From: Aphanomyces cochlioides
Lineage: Eukaryota; Oomycota; Saprolegniomycetes; Saprolegniales; Verrucalvaceae
DNA: 64,000 nt
Assembly: GCA_019828595.1 (NCBI GenBank)
Contig: JAHQRK010000013.1
Coordinates: 2,139,501 to 2,203,500 of the forward strand
Direction: 5' to 3'
In this document: positions 1-9,777 of the stretch, piece by piece
Layout: the number at the start of each line of letters is the position of its first letter
Position numbering within the stretch: the first letter of the stretch is position 1
Program-made: the position numbers and the translations under genes
The notes under the pieces: generated by a model
What the model saw: the letters and a program-made list of their open reading frames with translations, nothing else
Databases searched by the model: none
What the model was told of the DNA's origin: nothing

Positions 1-208
1 TGATGCGTTGCCAATGGAACGCAACACGGTCGTGGAGACTTGGCGTGCGGAAACGGGTTTCTTGGATAAAGGAAACGTCGTGAACACTTGATAGTTTGTC
101 GAGGATGTACCGATGACTGTTGGAGAAGCCATTGGTGTTGAGGGAGATGATTTGTGGGTCCCAGTCCACGAGTTCAGTTGGGACATCGGAGAAGTTGTTG
201 TCAATCAT
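1..208 (-). CDS. ORF2 N-terminus of copy Y (partial)
   Basis: These are the first 69 codons of the LINE ORF2 polyprotein, cut by the window edge. The ATG is at 208-206 and the protein begins MIDNN. The N-terminal endonuclease motifs LNTNGF and FIQETRF can be read. A GTG codon lies directly upstream of the ATG in frame; I chose the ATG. Whether the rest of this copy's ORF2 is intact cannot be seen. Confidence 0.85.
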   Translation of the reverse strand, partial: MIDNNFSDVPTELVDWDPQIISLNTNGFSNSHRYILDKLSSVHDVSFIQETRFRTPSLHDRVAFHWQRI

Positions 209-286
209 CACGAGTACAGACGAAAATGAGTAGAATGGAGGGGTCAGAGGGGAGGTTGAAATGGATTGAAGCAGGGGATAGAAGCC

Positions 287-3200
287 TTAGAGTTGATCGT
301 CCTCCAAATCGAGGGGATCAATTTCGTCGGCGTTCATGGAGTGGTGAGCTTTGCTGCAGAGCTCGTCGATGTGGTAATTGTTGGTGATGCTTTTGAGCAT
401 CGAGATGGCCGACAAGACGGGAGCCGGCAAAGTGAACTTCTCGAGATTGTCGCTGAAGTTTTCGATCAAAGCAAACAGCGACCAGTCCGTCAAGCAGTTG
501 GTGTCAGGCAATCTTGTTGCTTCTTGGTTCAATAGAACAGTCAGTGCCTCCGAGTTTGTGTAGAGGTCTGGGGCCCGATTTGAGAGGAATAAGTCAATCG
601 TAGCAAGTGCAAAGAGGATGCGCTTGATCTCTGGTATGTCCGTGGTCAATTCTTCCAAGATTTCTGACGGGTGAATCTTGTATTGAGCCATGAAGTTGAC
701 GTGATGTTTGTAGTTGTGAGGCTTGCCTTGAGCTTTTAACAAAGCCATCTTGCGCTCAATAGTCTTGGTTGCAACAAGTGACTGAAACAAACTGAGGTCT
801 TCATCTTGTGCGTACATAGCATGTGCAACGAGCTGAGGATCATCTCGCAAAATGCGTTGACATTCGGTGATACTGCCTTCGACTTTCTTATCTCGAATGA
901 TCTTCTTCGCCAATTCGAGGTGGGCTGCAGCAGACTTGTTAAGTCGTTGTTTCTTCGCTTTGCCTTTGGTCTTTTTCGGGCGTGGCGCACTTGAATCTTC
1001 CAATACAATTCGAGGCACTGCAAAGTCTTCAAACGAGAGTTCCACGTCGTCTTCTTCGAGGATATGAAAACGGTTGGATGTCGGCAGGGGATCCAAACGT
1101 GGGGACGAAGGCAAAGTACGTTTTGGAGCTGGTCCAGACCGGTAGCCCGTTACCAATTGAAGGTCCAGCGAGTTCTTGGGCTGCTCACTTGGTGGAGCAA
1201 GAGCGGGCGATTCGTTGGTAGACATTTCCACATCTTCTTGTTGTTTGTCTTGTCCATTGTTGTTAGGGGGATCGCTGTCACCAGACATATCGACATCAGA
1301 GCCATGAGAAGGAGCTGTTGGCTGTGGTTGTTCATCTTGACGATCTCCAGATGCCTCAGTTGAGTCGGCCTCGCCTTCCGCATTTGTTCCAGGGTCTTGG
1401 TCATGATCGTCTCCATCATGTTCAGGTTCTTTTTCTCCTGACGGAGGAGATTTTGCCGCTGCCTTGGCCGCTTTTGCCTTCGCTTTTTCAGCCTTGGCCT
1501 CTGCACGTCGTGAAACAATCGACGGAGGCAATGTCTTGTTCAGAGCAGCGATCTTGTGCTGAAACACGACGACAAAAGGTTGACCCGACGGATCCGTAAT
1601 GGTGATTTCGCGTAGTGCGTCGCCGGATTTTGGCACCAACACTGCAGGAGGCGCAGGCGACTTGAAAATGACTCTCAAATGCGGCGACTTGATGTTCTGA
1701 CCAGCAGTAGGGTTGAATGCTGCTATCACTGACTTGGTCAATGCAGCCATTTTCTTGACAATCGCCTTGGCCATCGAAGGGTGACTGACCTTGTTGAACG
1801 TAACGTAGTAGTTGTTGCCATAACGCGAGTACTTGGGAACCAGGAAGTCTTTGCCACCAAGTCGAAACGTTGTGCCTCCCATTTCCACGCACGTAGACAA
1901 GTTGTAACTTGAGATCACAATGGTCTGTGGGTTCTTCTTGTGGATCAAAATGTTCGGAAATTTGGAGCCCCATAACGAACCAGGATTTTCCTTGACAAAT
2001 TGATCGCAGATGACTTTTTCGGACCAGTCCTTGTAGCCTTCGCCCAACTTGACTGTGAGCTCGTACACTTGGGACTGGGGAGTGAGCAAAATGTTTTCAA
2101 TGAAGGTGTCCATGTCACCAGAGTCTTTGTAGAATGCGTCCGCCATGGCCTCGCATCGCGCAATATCGTCATCGGCAACAGCATGAGCACCAGTGTTGCG
2201 GTGTTTCGCGCCTTTGGGAGCATTGCCTTGCTTGGCATCTTTCTTGGACGAAGCTGAATCCTTGCCGGGAGTCTTTTGCGTCCATGGATTGGCCTTTTCA
2301 GCGTTTTGTTGCTCTTGATCGCCTTGTATTTTGTCTGCCGCGGTAGGAGGATCAACAGCGCCATTTCCTTGAGCAACGGATTTGTCGACAATGTCTTGAT
2401 TTGACTGGTCATTGTCATTGTTTGTCGATTGTTCCTCTTGAATAACTTCTCTAGGAGTATCACACGGCTTCGCTTGGCCGTTAATGTCGCCTGACCCATC
2501 CACCTCCGAGTGAATTTGAGTATTTCCCTCGTCGGTTAAGGCCTCGGTTTCAGTAGAATCCTTCCCCTCGGCGTCTCCAGAGACCATATCCACGTCCTCT
2601 TGAGATTTTTCTTCATCCTCTCCCGTTCTAGGAGGCTCAGCACAGGGGGCGACGCGGTTGGTGGCTGCTGGCTCAGTCCCATTGGTCACGAGAAAGGCCG
2701 GGGCCAGACCCCCAGTGACAGGGGTAGAAGGGGAATCCATGCCATCCCCGCAGCACGGTGACTGGGGTACACCATTGCTCCGGCGAGAACCCAAATCGGG
2801 ATACCGCCCCCGCCCCTCCGAAGAGGCCCCTGGGGGGAAGTAGACAGAACCGCAGGGTGTGCCCATAGGGGGGGCCCTCGTAGCCTCTAGGGCTGGCATG
2901 GACCCCGTTTTCTCGCCGCCTTCACTGGGGATCGACTCCAATTGGAGTCCAGGGAAGCAGCCACCACAGGCACAAGGCCCCAGTGGTTCGCCCTCCTGAG
3001 TGAGGGCTTCGCTAGACAAGTTAACGACAGTGGTCTGGGGGTCAACCACTGACCCACTGAGGTTGACCCCTCCTGGAACTCCGGCGAGTGGAGCACCAGG
3101 TGAAGCGCTGGTGGAGCGAGACGCAGATTGGTCTCCAGAGACGCTGTTGGGGTCGAACTCGACCTCCACTTCGGCCCTAGGGTTAGGTGTAGAGACATTA

Positions 3201-3325
3201 CTCACACCACTTCCGCCATCCTGATTGGACGACGAAAGTGGGTGAGGTGATACAATACCTGGAATGATGGTGACTCCGTGAGTGTTGGTCTCACGGAGCT
3301 CGGAACAGCTGTTGGCGTTGGACAT
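287..3325 (-). CDS. LINE ORF1 protein, intact (copy Y)
   Basis: ORF1 encodes 1,012 aa and is probably the RNA-binding component of the retrotransposition particle, inferred from its place upstream of ORF2. The start is the ATG at 3325-3323 (MSNANSC), the first ATG after the 61-nt leader; the frame is also open through the leader. Residues 1-380 look disordered: Ser/Pro/Gly-rich, then acidic. Residues 110-235 are encoded by a GC-rich tract with several Cys residues (PCACGGC, CCGDG). Residues 385-600 look folded, with a segment near 485-512 (GTTFRLGG, VPKYSRYGNNYYVTF) of the kind found in RRM-like ORF1 proteins. Residues 606-625 form an Ala/Lys-rich helix, followed by a second acidic linker. 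Residues 797-1000 look all-helical, and the tail is acidic. I see no CCHC zinc knuckle. The fold assignment is inference. Confidence 0.85.
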   Translation of the reverse strand: MSNANSCSELRETNTHGVTIIPGIVSPHPLSSSNQDGGSGVSNVSTPNPRAEVEVEFDPNSVSGDQSASRSTSASPGAPLAGVPGGVNLSGSVVDPQTTVVNLSSEALTQEGEPLGPCACGGCFPGLQLESIPSEGGEKTGSMPALEATRAPPMGTPCGSVYFPPGASSEGRGRYPDLGSRRSNGVPQSPCCGDGMDSPSTPVTGGLAPAFLVTNGTEPAATNRVAPCAEPPRTGEDEEKSQEDVDMVSGDAEGKDSTETEALTDEGNTQIHSEVDGSGDINGQAKPCDTPREVIQEEQSTNNDNDQSNQDIVDKSVAQGNGAVDPPTAADKIQGDQEQQNAEKANPWTQKTPGKDSASSKKDAKQGNAPKGAKHRNTGAHAVADDDIARCEAMADAFYKDSGDMDTFIENILLTPQSQVYELTVKLGEGYKDWSEKVICDQFVKENPGSLWGSKFPNILIHKKNPQTIVISSYNLSTCVEMGGTTFRLGGKDFLVPKYSRYGNNYYVTFNKVSHPSMAKAIVKKMAALTKSVIAAFNPTAGQNIKSPHLRVIFKSPAPPAVLVPKSGDALREITITDPSGQPFVVVFQHKIAALNKTLPPSIVSRRAEAKAEKAKAKAAKAAAKSPPSGEKEPEHDGDDHDQDPGTNAEGEADSTEASGDRQDEQPQPTAPSHGSDVDMSGDSDPPNNNGQDKQQEDVEMSTNESPALAPPSEQPKNSLDLQLVTGYRSGPAPKRTLPSSPRLDPLPTSNRFHILEEDDVELSFEDFAVPRIVLEDSSAPRPKKTKGKAKKQRLNKSAAAHLELAKKIIRDKKVEGSITECQRILRDDPQLVAHAMYAQDEDLSLFQSLVATKTIERKMALLKAQGKPHNYKHHVNFMAQYKIHPSEILEELTTDIPEIKRILFALATIDLFLSNRAPDLYTNSEALTVLLNQEATRLPDTNCLTDWSLFALIENFSDNLEKFTLPAPVLSAISMLKSITNNYHIDELCSKAHHSMNADEIDPLDLEDDQL

Positions 3326-3386
3326 TTTGAGCGCGGCGGCACTTGATAACTTCTTGACTTGAGGGGTACGAGGCAAATTCGGAAGT
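3326..3386 (-). promoter_or_regulatory. 5' leader of copy Y
   Basis: This 61-nt leader runs from the element 5' terminus to the ORF1 ATG. It carries AATTTGCCTCGTAC eight nt inside the element; the exact reverse complement of that motif lies in the family's 3'UTR. An internal promoter would be expected here or just inside ORF1 for a LINE, but no core promoter can be demonstrated. Confidence 0.6.
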
Positions 3387-5013
3387 CCACATTGTTGGAG
3401 GAGATTTCAACTGCACTCTCAACAAAGATTTGGATTCGTTGAGACCCAGTACCTCCACCATGGCCGGCACCCTTCAACTGGAACAATGGATGCACAGTTT
3501 GTCTCTGGTGGATCTGTTTCGCCGTCAAAACCCCGTGGCAAGAACCTTCACAAGTCCCACACTCACCAACCGACTTGACTACATCTTTTGTTCGTCCACC
3601 TTGGCGGGTCTTCGTCATTGGAAGGCGACGCACATGCCACACGTTCCACAGGCTGACCACGTGGCTTGTCGTATCATCACAAAGCGTCAAACATTGCGCC
3701 ATGGCTCTGGATCATGGAAAGCTCCAACTTGGCTACTTCGTCTACCACGAGCGGCCGAGATTGTTCATGGATGTCTGGATCGATTTTTGGACAAGTCTCC
3801 AACATTCCACAATATCTCCAAGGCCTACGACATGCTGGTCAATGATATCCGCTCCCAACTCAAAGAATTCCATTCTCAACGATTGGAGAAACAACGTCTG
3901 CCGTTGAAGAAGTTAGCTGTCGAGATCGCTTCGCTTTTGCAAGTCCCCAACATGCGTCAAGATTCAGTGCTGGTGGATCGAGTGCGAGACCTTCAAAAGC
4001 AAATTCACGAGCTGCAAGATCGAGACAAGCAGTTTCGTCAAGACCAGGCGTTCCAACTTCACTTGTACAAAGCAGAGCGCTCGTCCAAGTTCCACTTCAT
4101 GTCCCCTGTCCCTACCCCCTTGAAGAAGACAGTCTTCAAAGAGTTGGTGGATGTCAATGGAAATGTTGTCTCCAATCAACAAGGCATGTCTGACGTCCTG
4201 GTCGACTACTACAAGGACTTGTTTGCAGCTCCCGAGGTACAGCGATGTGGAGACGAAGTGTCGTCATTTCTGACCCCATTGACTCGACACAAGCAACTGC
4301 CAGAGCAAGCCCAGAAAGAGCTGTCGGCTCCCTTGCGCGCCAACGAGTTCTATCATGCTATTCGACACAGCAGTTCGAACTCAGCGCCAGGTCCCAACGC
4401 TCTGCCATTCGAAGTCCTCAAACTTGCACCTCACAAGTGGTCGTTGGTATTGGAGCTGCTATTCACACACCAGCTCCATTCTCACCCTCGCTTGACTCCC
4501 ATGCAACTTGTCAGTACGCTGGTGTTGCTGCACAAGAAAGGCCCCAAGTCACAGGCCAAGAACTATCGGCCCATTAGCCTACTCAACACGGATGTGAAAA
4601 TCCTGACGAGTATTCTGGCTTATCGACTCCAGCGCCACATTCGACACATCATCCACCCGGACCAGCAAGGCTTTATCCGTCGAAGCAATATCCAAACCAA
4701 TATTGCACGACTGGATGACATGCTGCACCACATCAAACTACACAGTCCGTCCTCGATGGTGGCACTGCTTGACTTTGAGAAAGCTTTTGATCGCGTGGAC
4801 CACGCGTACTTGCTCCGCGTCCTCCGTCACTATGGCTTTCCCGAAACCTTTGTTGACATGGTTCGCGTACTGTACTCGGGCCGCAAGTCTCGCATCTTGG
4901 TGAACGGCTTCTTGTCCAAGCCAGTTCACATCTCACGCGGTGTGTTGCAAGGTGATCCACTGTCGCCACTTCTGTTTGTGATCGCTTTGGAACCGATGTG
5001 CCAACTCCTACGG
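3387..5013 (+). pseudogene. ORF2 fragment Z
   Basis: This is an internal ORF2 piece covering about residues 165-706 (numbered from the ATG). It runs from the GGDFN endonuclease motif through RT motifs LLDFEKAFDRVDH and RGVLQGDPLSP, and stops before the FADD active site. Its left edge is the 5' end of copy Y and its right edge the 3' end of copy A (TTAAATGAG from 5014). The reading frame is open across the piece and runs four codons into the inserted 3'UTR (LNELY) before a stop. It is a dead remnant split by two later insertions. A SNP gives Cys for Ser near residue 450 (QRCGDE), not seen in other copies. Confidence 0.9.
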
Positions 5014-5159
5014 TTAAATGAGTTGTATTAACCTTATTTTTGAGCAAAGGCCCTAATGACTTACTAATTTGCCTCGTACTGTATAAATAGAACTTGGAAA
5101 ACAGAATATGGCAAAGTGGTCATTGAACAGGAGATGAAGTGAGAGAGCCGTTAGCTCAC
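5014..5159 (-). promoter_or_regulatory. 3'UTR of copy A
   Basis: This 146-nt 3'UTR lies between the ORF2 stop and the element terminus TTTAA. It carries the hairpin starting at the stop codon (one mismatch in this copy), GTACGAGGCAAATT complementary to the 5' leader, and on the opposite strand a TATAAATAG sequence at 5082-5090. There is no poly(A) tract. The same layout occurs in all 3'UTRs of the window. Confidence 0.75.
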
Positions 5160-8100
5160 TCATGAAACGACGCTGTCAGGAATGGCGTGTTGATGTAACC
5201 AGGGGTCCGAAGATAGATGCTTGAGCACATTGAATACCTTGGTGTATCCCTTCTTGAGAGGGAGATCAACCAGGAGCTGTTGTAGATGTAGCTTGATCAA
5301 AGAGGCAGCATGAATGGCAACTTCCATCGGACTCTTCGCTGTGAGGTCGGGTCGAAAGGTGCGATCGGCACGTTGGAGCCATATTTGATAATACACGCAG
5401 GCTCGGACAATCGGCCAGATCTTCAGATAGCCACGGATGTAGTATCCATCGGACGGCTTGGGCGTCTCGTAGAACATTTCCAGACACGTGGACGGAAAGG
5501 AACACTCGAGCAGTCGCTGGATTGTCTTGAAGGAATACCAAACAGATTGACCATATCCACAAGAGAACAGGAAATGCTCGTACGTCTCATTGACACGACA
5601 GAAGACACACGTCGGCTTGGGGTCTTGGTACTGAAACAGATATTGCATGGCGTTGGCGCGGAGAAGGGTCTTGAAAATGAACTCTCCATATCGAGGGAGG
5701 ATGTGGTCGGGTTGGAGGAAGGCGGCAAGTTGGGTAAGGCGCTTGGGGTCTTCGTAAAAGTTGGATGGCAGGTTGAGATTCTTGGTAGGAAGAATGGACG
5801 AGCTGACAGCTGGAGAAGCTCTGATCTTAGCCGATTTCGAAGTCGCAAACGCCAACAAGATCGGACTCGAGTCAGGGTGAATCATCCAGTGCCATTCCAT
5901 CCATTCAGAGCTTGGCGTCGGCAAGTGGAACACGGGAGCATCCTCTTCAGAAACAATCTCAAACAATCGTGATAACTTGGTCACCAAGATTGAGATCCAC
6001 TCGCTGACACGGAGTCAACAAATGCGACAACTTCGTGATGTGAAGCGAAGCCAATACATTGGCTTGGTCTTGCGTCGATGTAGAGCACTGATCGTATAGG
6101 TCTTCGAGTCCAGGCAGATACGAGTTGTGCCAAAGGGGAACATCCAAAGATGAGATGTGATTTGGACAGCCGTACGGAGTCCAGCGGGATTCAAACCAGC
6201 TACTCAATAAGGCTTTCCACATTGGAGTGATATTGGGATTCTTGTACAGTTGTCTGATGAATGCAGAAGAGCCATTTGCCAAGAGGAGATCTCGGGGGGA
6301 ACCCCATGGATGAAAAGCCTTCTCGAGGAGAGTATAGCCCGGCGTAATCCAGGCGGACATGGCAGACTTGCGGGGTGGGGTGGTGATGGCTTGAATGCAT
6401 CTGATCATGACAGAGCGGTTGTGTTGTTGCAGGCCTAAGCCACCGGACTTCTTCGGCATGAATATGATCTCCTTTTTGATCAAACGGAGGCCATGGACAG
6501 AGGAGGATGGGTTGATTTCTTCACCATGCATAAATTGAAGCATGGCCTTGTCGATCTTTTTGGCCAGGTCTTTGTCGGCAGGGACAAAAGCCAGTTGGTA
6601 CCATAACACAGGCAGACATATGCTGTGCAGGATAGTGACTTTTCCGGCCATGGTTCGAGCCTTGTAGAGCCACAAAGACAAGCGAGCCACAAACTTCTCA
6701 AACACGTAATTGAAACGTGCCAATGGAGAAAGATTGGGCGCAACCAAGATACCAAGAGCCTTCACGGGACTGTCGGAAGTAACTTGTAGTGAGGCAAGGT
6801 TCCCATTCAACTGGCTGTAAGTCAGAATTTGGGTCTTGTCTACGTTGAGTCGGAAACCAGACTTGTCGCAAAAGGTTTGAACCAATGCAAGCTGCCGGTG
6901 GAGGCACGTCTCATTTGCCGCATAGAGTTGCGAGTCGTCGGCAAAGTAACTCCCAGTGTGGTAGCGATCCCCACACTTGATGCCATAGTTGGAGTGTTGC
7001 CGTAGGAGTTGGCACATCGGTTCCAAAGCGATCACAAACAGAAGTGGCGACAGTGGATCACCTTGCAACACACCGCGTGAGATGTGAACTGGCTTGGACA
7101 AGAAGCCGTTCACCAAGATGCGAGACTTGCGGCCCGAGTACAGTACGCGAACCATGGCAACAAAGGTTTCGGGAAAGCCATAGTGACGGAGGACGCGGAG
7201 CAAGTACGCGTGGTCCACGCGATCAAAAGCTTTCTCAAAGTCAAGCAGTGCCACCATCGAGGACGGACTGTGTAGTTTGATGTGGTGCAGCATGTCATCC
7301 AGTCGTGCAATATTGGTTTGGATATTGCTTCGACGGATAAAGCCTTGCTGGTCCGGGTGGATGATGTGTCGAATGTGGCGCTGGAGTCGATAAGCCAGAA
7401 TACTCGTCAGGATTTTCACATCCGTGTTGAGTAGGCTAATGGGCCGATAGTTCTTGGCTTGTGACTTGGGGCCTTTCTTGTGCAGCAACACCAGCGTACT
7501 GACAAGTTGCATGGGAGTCAAGCGAGGGTGAGAATGGAGCTGGTGTGTGAATAGCAGCTCCAATACCAACGACCACTTGTGAGGTGCAAGTTTGAGGACT
7601 TCGAATGGCAGAGCGTTGGGACCTGGCGCTGAGTTCGAACTGCTGTGTCGAATAGCATGATAGAACTCGTTGGCGCGCAAGGGAGCCGACAGCTCTTTCT
7701 GGGCTTGCTCTGGCAGTTGCTTGTGTCGAGTCAATGGGGTCAGAAATGACGACACTTCGTCTCCAGATCGTTGCACCTCGGGAGCTGCAAACAAGTCCTT
7801 GTAGTAGTCGACCAGGACGTCAGACATGCCTTGTTGATTGGAGACAACATTTCCATTGACATCCACCAACTCTTTGAAGACTGTCTTCTTCAAGGGGGTA
7901 GGGACAGGGGACATGAAGTGGAACTTGGACGAGCGCTCTGCTTTGTACAAGTGAAGTTGGAACGCCTGGTCTTGACGAAACTGCTTGTCTCGATCTTGCA
8001 GCTCGTGAATTTGCTTTTGAAGGTCTCGCACTCGATCCACCAGCACTGAATCTTGACGCATGTTGGGGACTTGCAAAAGCGAAGCGATCTCCACAGCTAA

Positions 8101-9117
8101 CTTCTTCAACGGCAGACGTTGTTTCTCCAATCGTTGAGAATGGAATTCTTTGAGTTGGGAGCGGATATCATTGACCAGCATGTCGTAGGCCTTGGAGATA
8201 TTGTGGAATGTTGGAGACTTGTCCAAAAATCGATCCAGACATCCATGAACAATCTCGGCCGCTCGTGGTAGACGAAGTAGCCAAGTTGGAGCTTTCCATG
8301 ATCCAGAGCCATGGCGCAATGTTTGACGCTTTGTGATGATACGACAAGCCACGTGGTCAGCCTGTGGAACGTGTGGCATGTGCGTCGCCTTCCAATGACG
8401 AAGACCCGCCAAGGTGGACGAACAAAAGATGTAGTCAAGTCGGTTGGTGAGTGTGCGACTTGTGAAGGCTCGTGCCACGGGGTTTTGACGGCGAAACAGA
8501 TCCACCAGAGACAAACTGTGCATCCATTGTTCCAGTTGAAGGGTGCCGGCCATGGTGGAGGTACTGGGTCTCAACGAATCCAAATCTTTGTTGAGAGTGC
8601 AGTTGAAATCTCCTCCAACAATGTGGAGCGCATGTGGAGGAAAGTCGCGTGGCAATTCTTCGAAGTAACTTGCTCGTTCTTGGAAGGCTGCCGGCGCATA
8701 GATATTGTGGAGAACGACTGTCAGTGGACCCAGAGTACATCGCACTTGTAGATAACGACCACGAAGCACTGGGTTGTCATGAGGGACTTGAGTGGCGTTC
8801 TTCAAAGGAGAGTGAGGATGTATCAACGTAGCCAGACCTCCAGTGGCTGGCGACGTGGATACTTCAGGGTAAATAGGCTCTTCAAAGAACAAAGAGCCTT
8901 CGTGGTTTGTGATGCGTTGCCAATGGAACGCAACACGGTCGTGGAGACTTGGCGTGCGGAAACGGGTTTCTTGGATAAAGGAAACGTCGTGAACACTTGA
9001 TAGTTTGTCGAGGATGTACCGATGACTGTTGGAGAAGCCATTGGTGTTGAGGGAGATGATTTGTGGGTCCCAGTCCACGAGTTCAGTTGGGACATCGGAG
9101 AAGTTGTTGTCACTCAT
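5160..9117 (-). pseudogene. ORF2 of copy A, two deletions
   Basis: ORF2 from ATG 9117 (MSDNN variant) to the stop at 5160, 98 nt shorter than the intact 4,056-nt form. A 77-nt deletion near 5998 removes the stretch coding residues around 1050-1075 and shifts the frame, so the endonuclease/RT part and the C-terminal CCHC part lie in different frames. A second, in-frame 21-nt deletion near 6430 removes seven residues (HHALALW) after the GGLGL motif. The endonuclease motifs and the RT motif FADD are present. Confidence 0.92.
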
Positions 9118-9195
9118 CACGAGTACAGATGAAAATGAGTAGAATGGAGGGGTCAGAGGGGAGGTTGAAATGGATTGAAGCAGGGGATAGAAGCC

Positions 9196-9777
9196 TTAGA
9201 GTTGATCGTCCTCCAAATCGAGGGGATCAATTTCGTCGGCGTTCATGGAGTGGTGAGCTTTGCTGCAGAGCTCGTCGATGTGGTAATTGTTGGTGATGCT
9301 TTTGAGCATCGAGATGGCCGACAAGACGGGAGCCGGCAAAGTGAACTTCTCGAGATTGTCGCTGAAGTTTTCGATCAAAGCAAACAGCGACCAGTCCGTC
9401 AAGCAGTTGGTGTCAGGCAATCTTGTTGCTTCTTGGTTCAATAGAACAGTCAGTGCCTCCGAGTTTGTGTAGAGGTCTGGGGCCCGATTTGAGAGGAATA
9501 AGTCAATCGTAGCAAGTGCAAAGAGGATGCGCTTGATCTCTGGTATGTCCGTGGTCAATTCTTCCAAGATTTCTGACGGGTGAATCTTGTATTGAGCCAT
9601 GAAGTTGACGTGATGTTTGTAGTTGTGAGGCTTGCCTTGAGCTTTTAACAAAGCCATCTTGCGCTCAATAGTCTTGGTTGCAACAAGTGTCTGAAACAAA
9701 CTGAGGTCTTCATCTTGTGCGTACATAGCATGTGCAACGAGCTGAGGATCGTCTCGCAAAATGCGTTGACATTCGGT
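9196..9777 (-). pseudogene. ORF1 C-terminal fragment of copy A
   Basis: About residues 820-1012 of ORF1 (from TECQRIL to the acidic tail ending in DDQL). It lacks a start because the copy is 5'-truncated at about 9777. Read upstream, the frame stays open into the antisense of Z', giving an apparent longer ORF to 10212 that is a junction artefact. One substitution gives QTL where other copies have QSL. Confidence 0.88.

Larger units (their letters stand above)
1..3386 (-). mobile_element. LINE copy Y (5' part, runs off left edge)
   Basis: This minus-strand copy has a complete 5' end: on the plus strand it finishes ...GGAAGT at 3386, the complement of the leader start ACTTCC seen in five other copies. 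It holds the leader, all of ORF1, the ORF1-ORF2 spacer and the first 69 codons of ORF2; the rest lies outside the window. Its 5' end abuts plus-strand ORF2 sequence of piece Z, so Y appears to have inserted in antisense into an older copy. The upstream flank, in element sense, has a CC 15 nt before the junction, which fits the 14-bp duplication measured for copy L. The matching duplicate should lie left of the window. Confidence 0.93.
5014..9777 (-). mobile_element. LINE copy A, 5'-truncated
   Basis: A minus-strand copy with an intact 3' terminus at 5014 and truncation inside ORF1 at about 9777. It contains the 146-nt 3'UTR, a damaged ORF2, the spacer and the last ~193 codons of ORF1. The target GG at 5012-5013 belongs to piece Z, as shown by uninterrupted copies that read CTACGGCAAC there. 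At the truncated end it joins plus-strand ORF2 sequence (Z') that shares private substitutions with A itself. Confidence 0.92.

Noticed and set aside
3377..3700. An upstream extension of ORF1 through the leader (start at MPRTP)
   Set aside because: That start would need a non-ATG codon (TTG). The first ATG, 17 codons later, is in good context and conserved.
5310..5972. A 220-aa open frame antisense to ORF2, present in most copies (also 11425, 17375, 23137, 28221, 33305, 45731)
   Set aside because: It recurs only because the copies are nearly identical and lies wholly within ORF2 coding sequence. It has no recognisable domain and is a shadow of the real frame.
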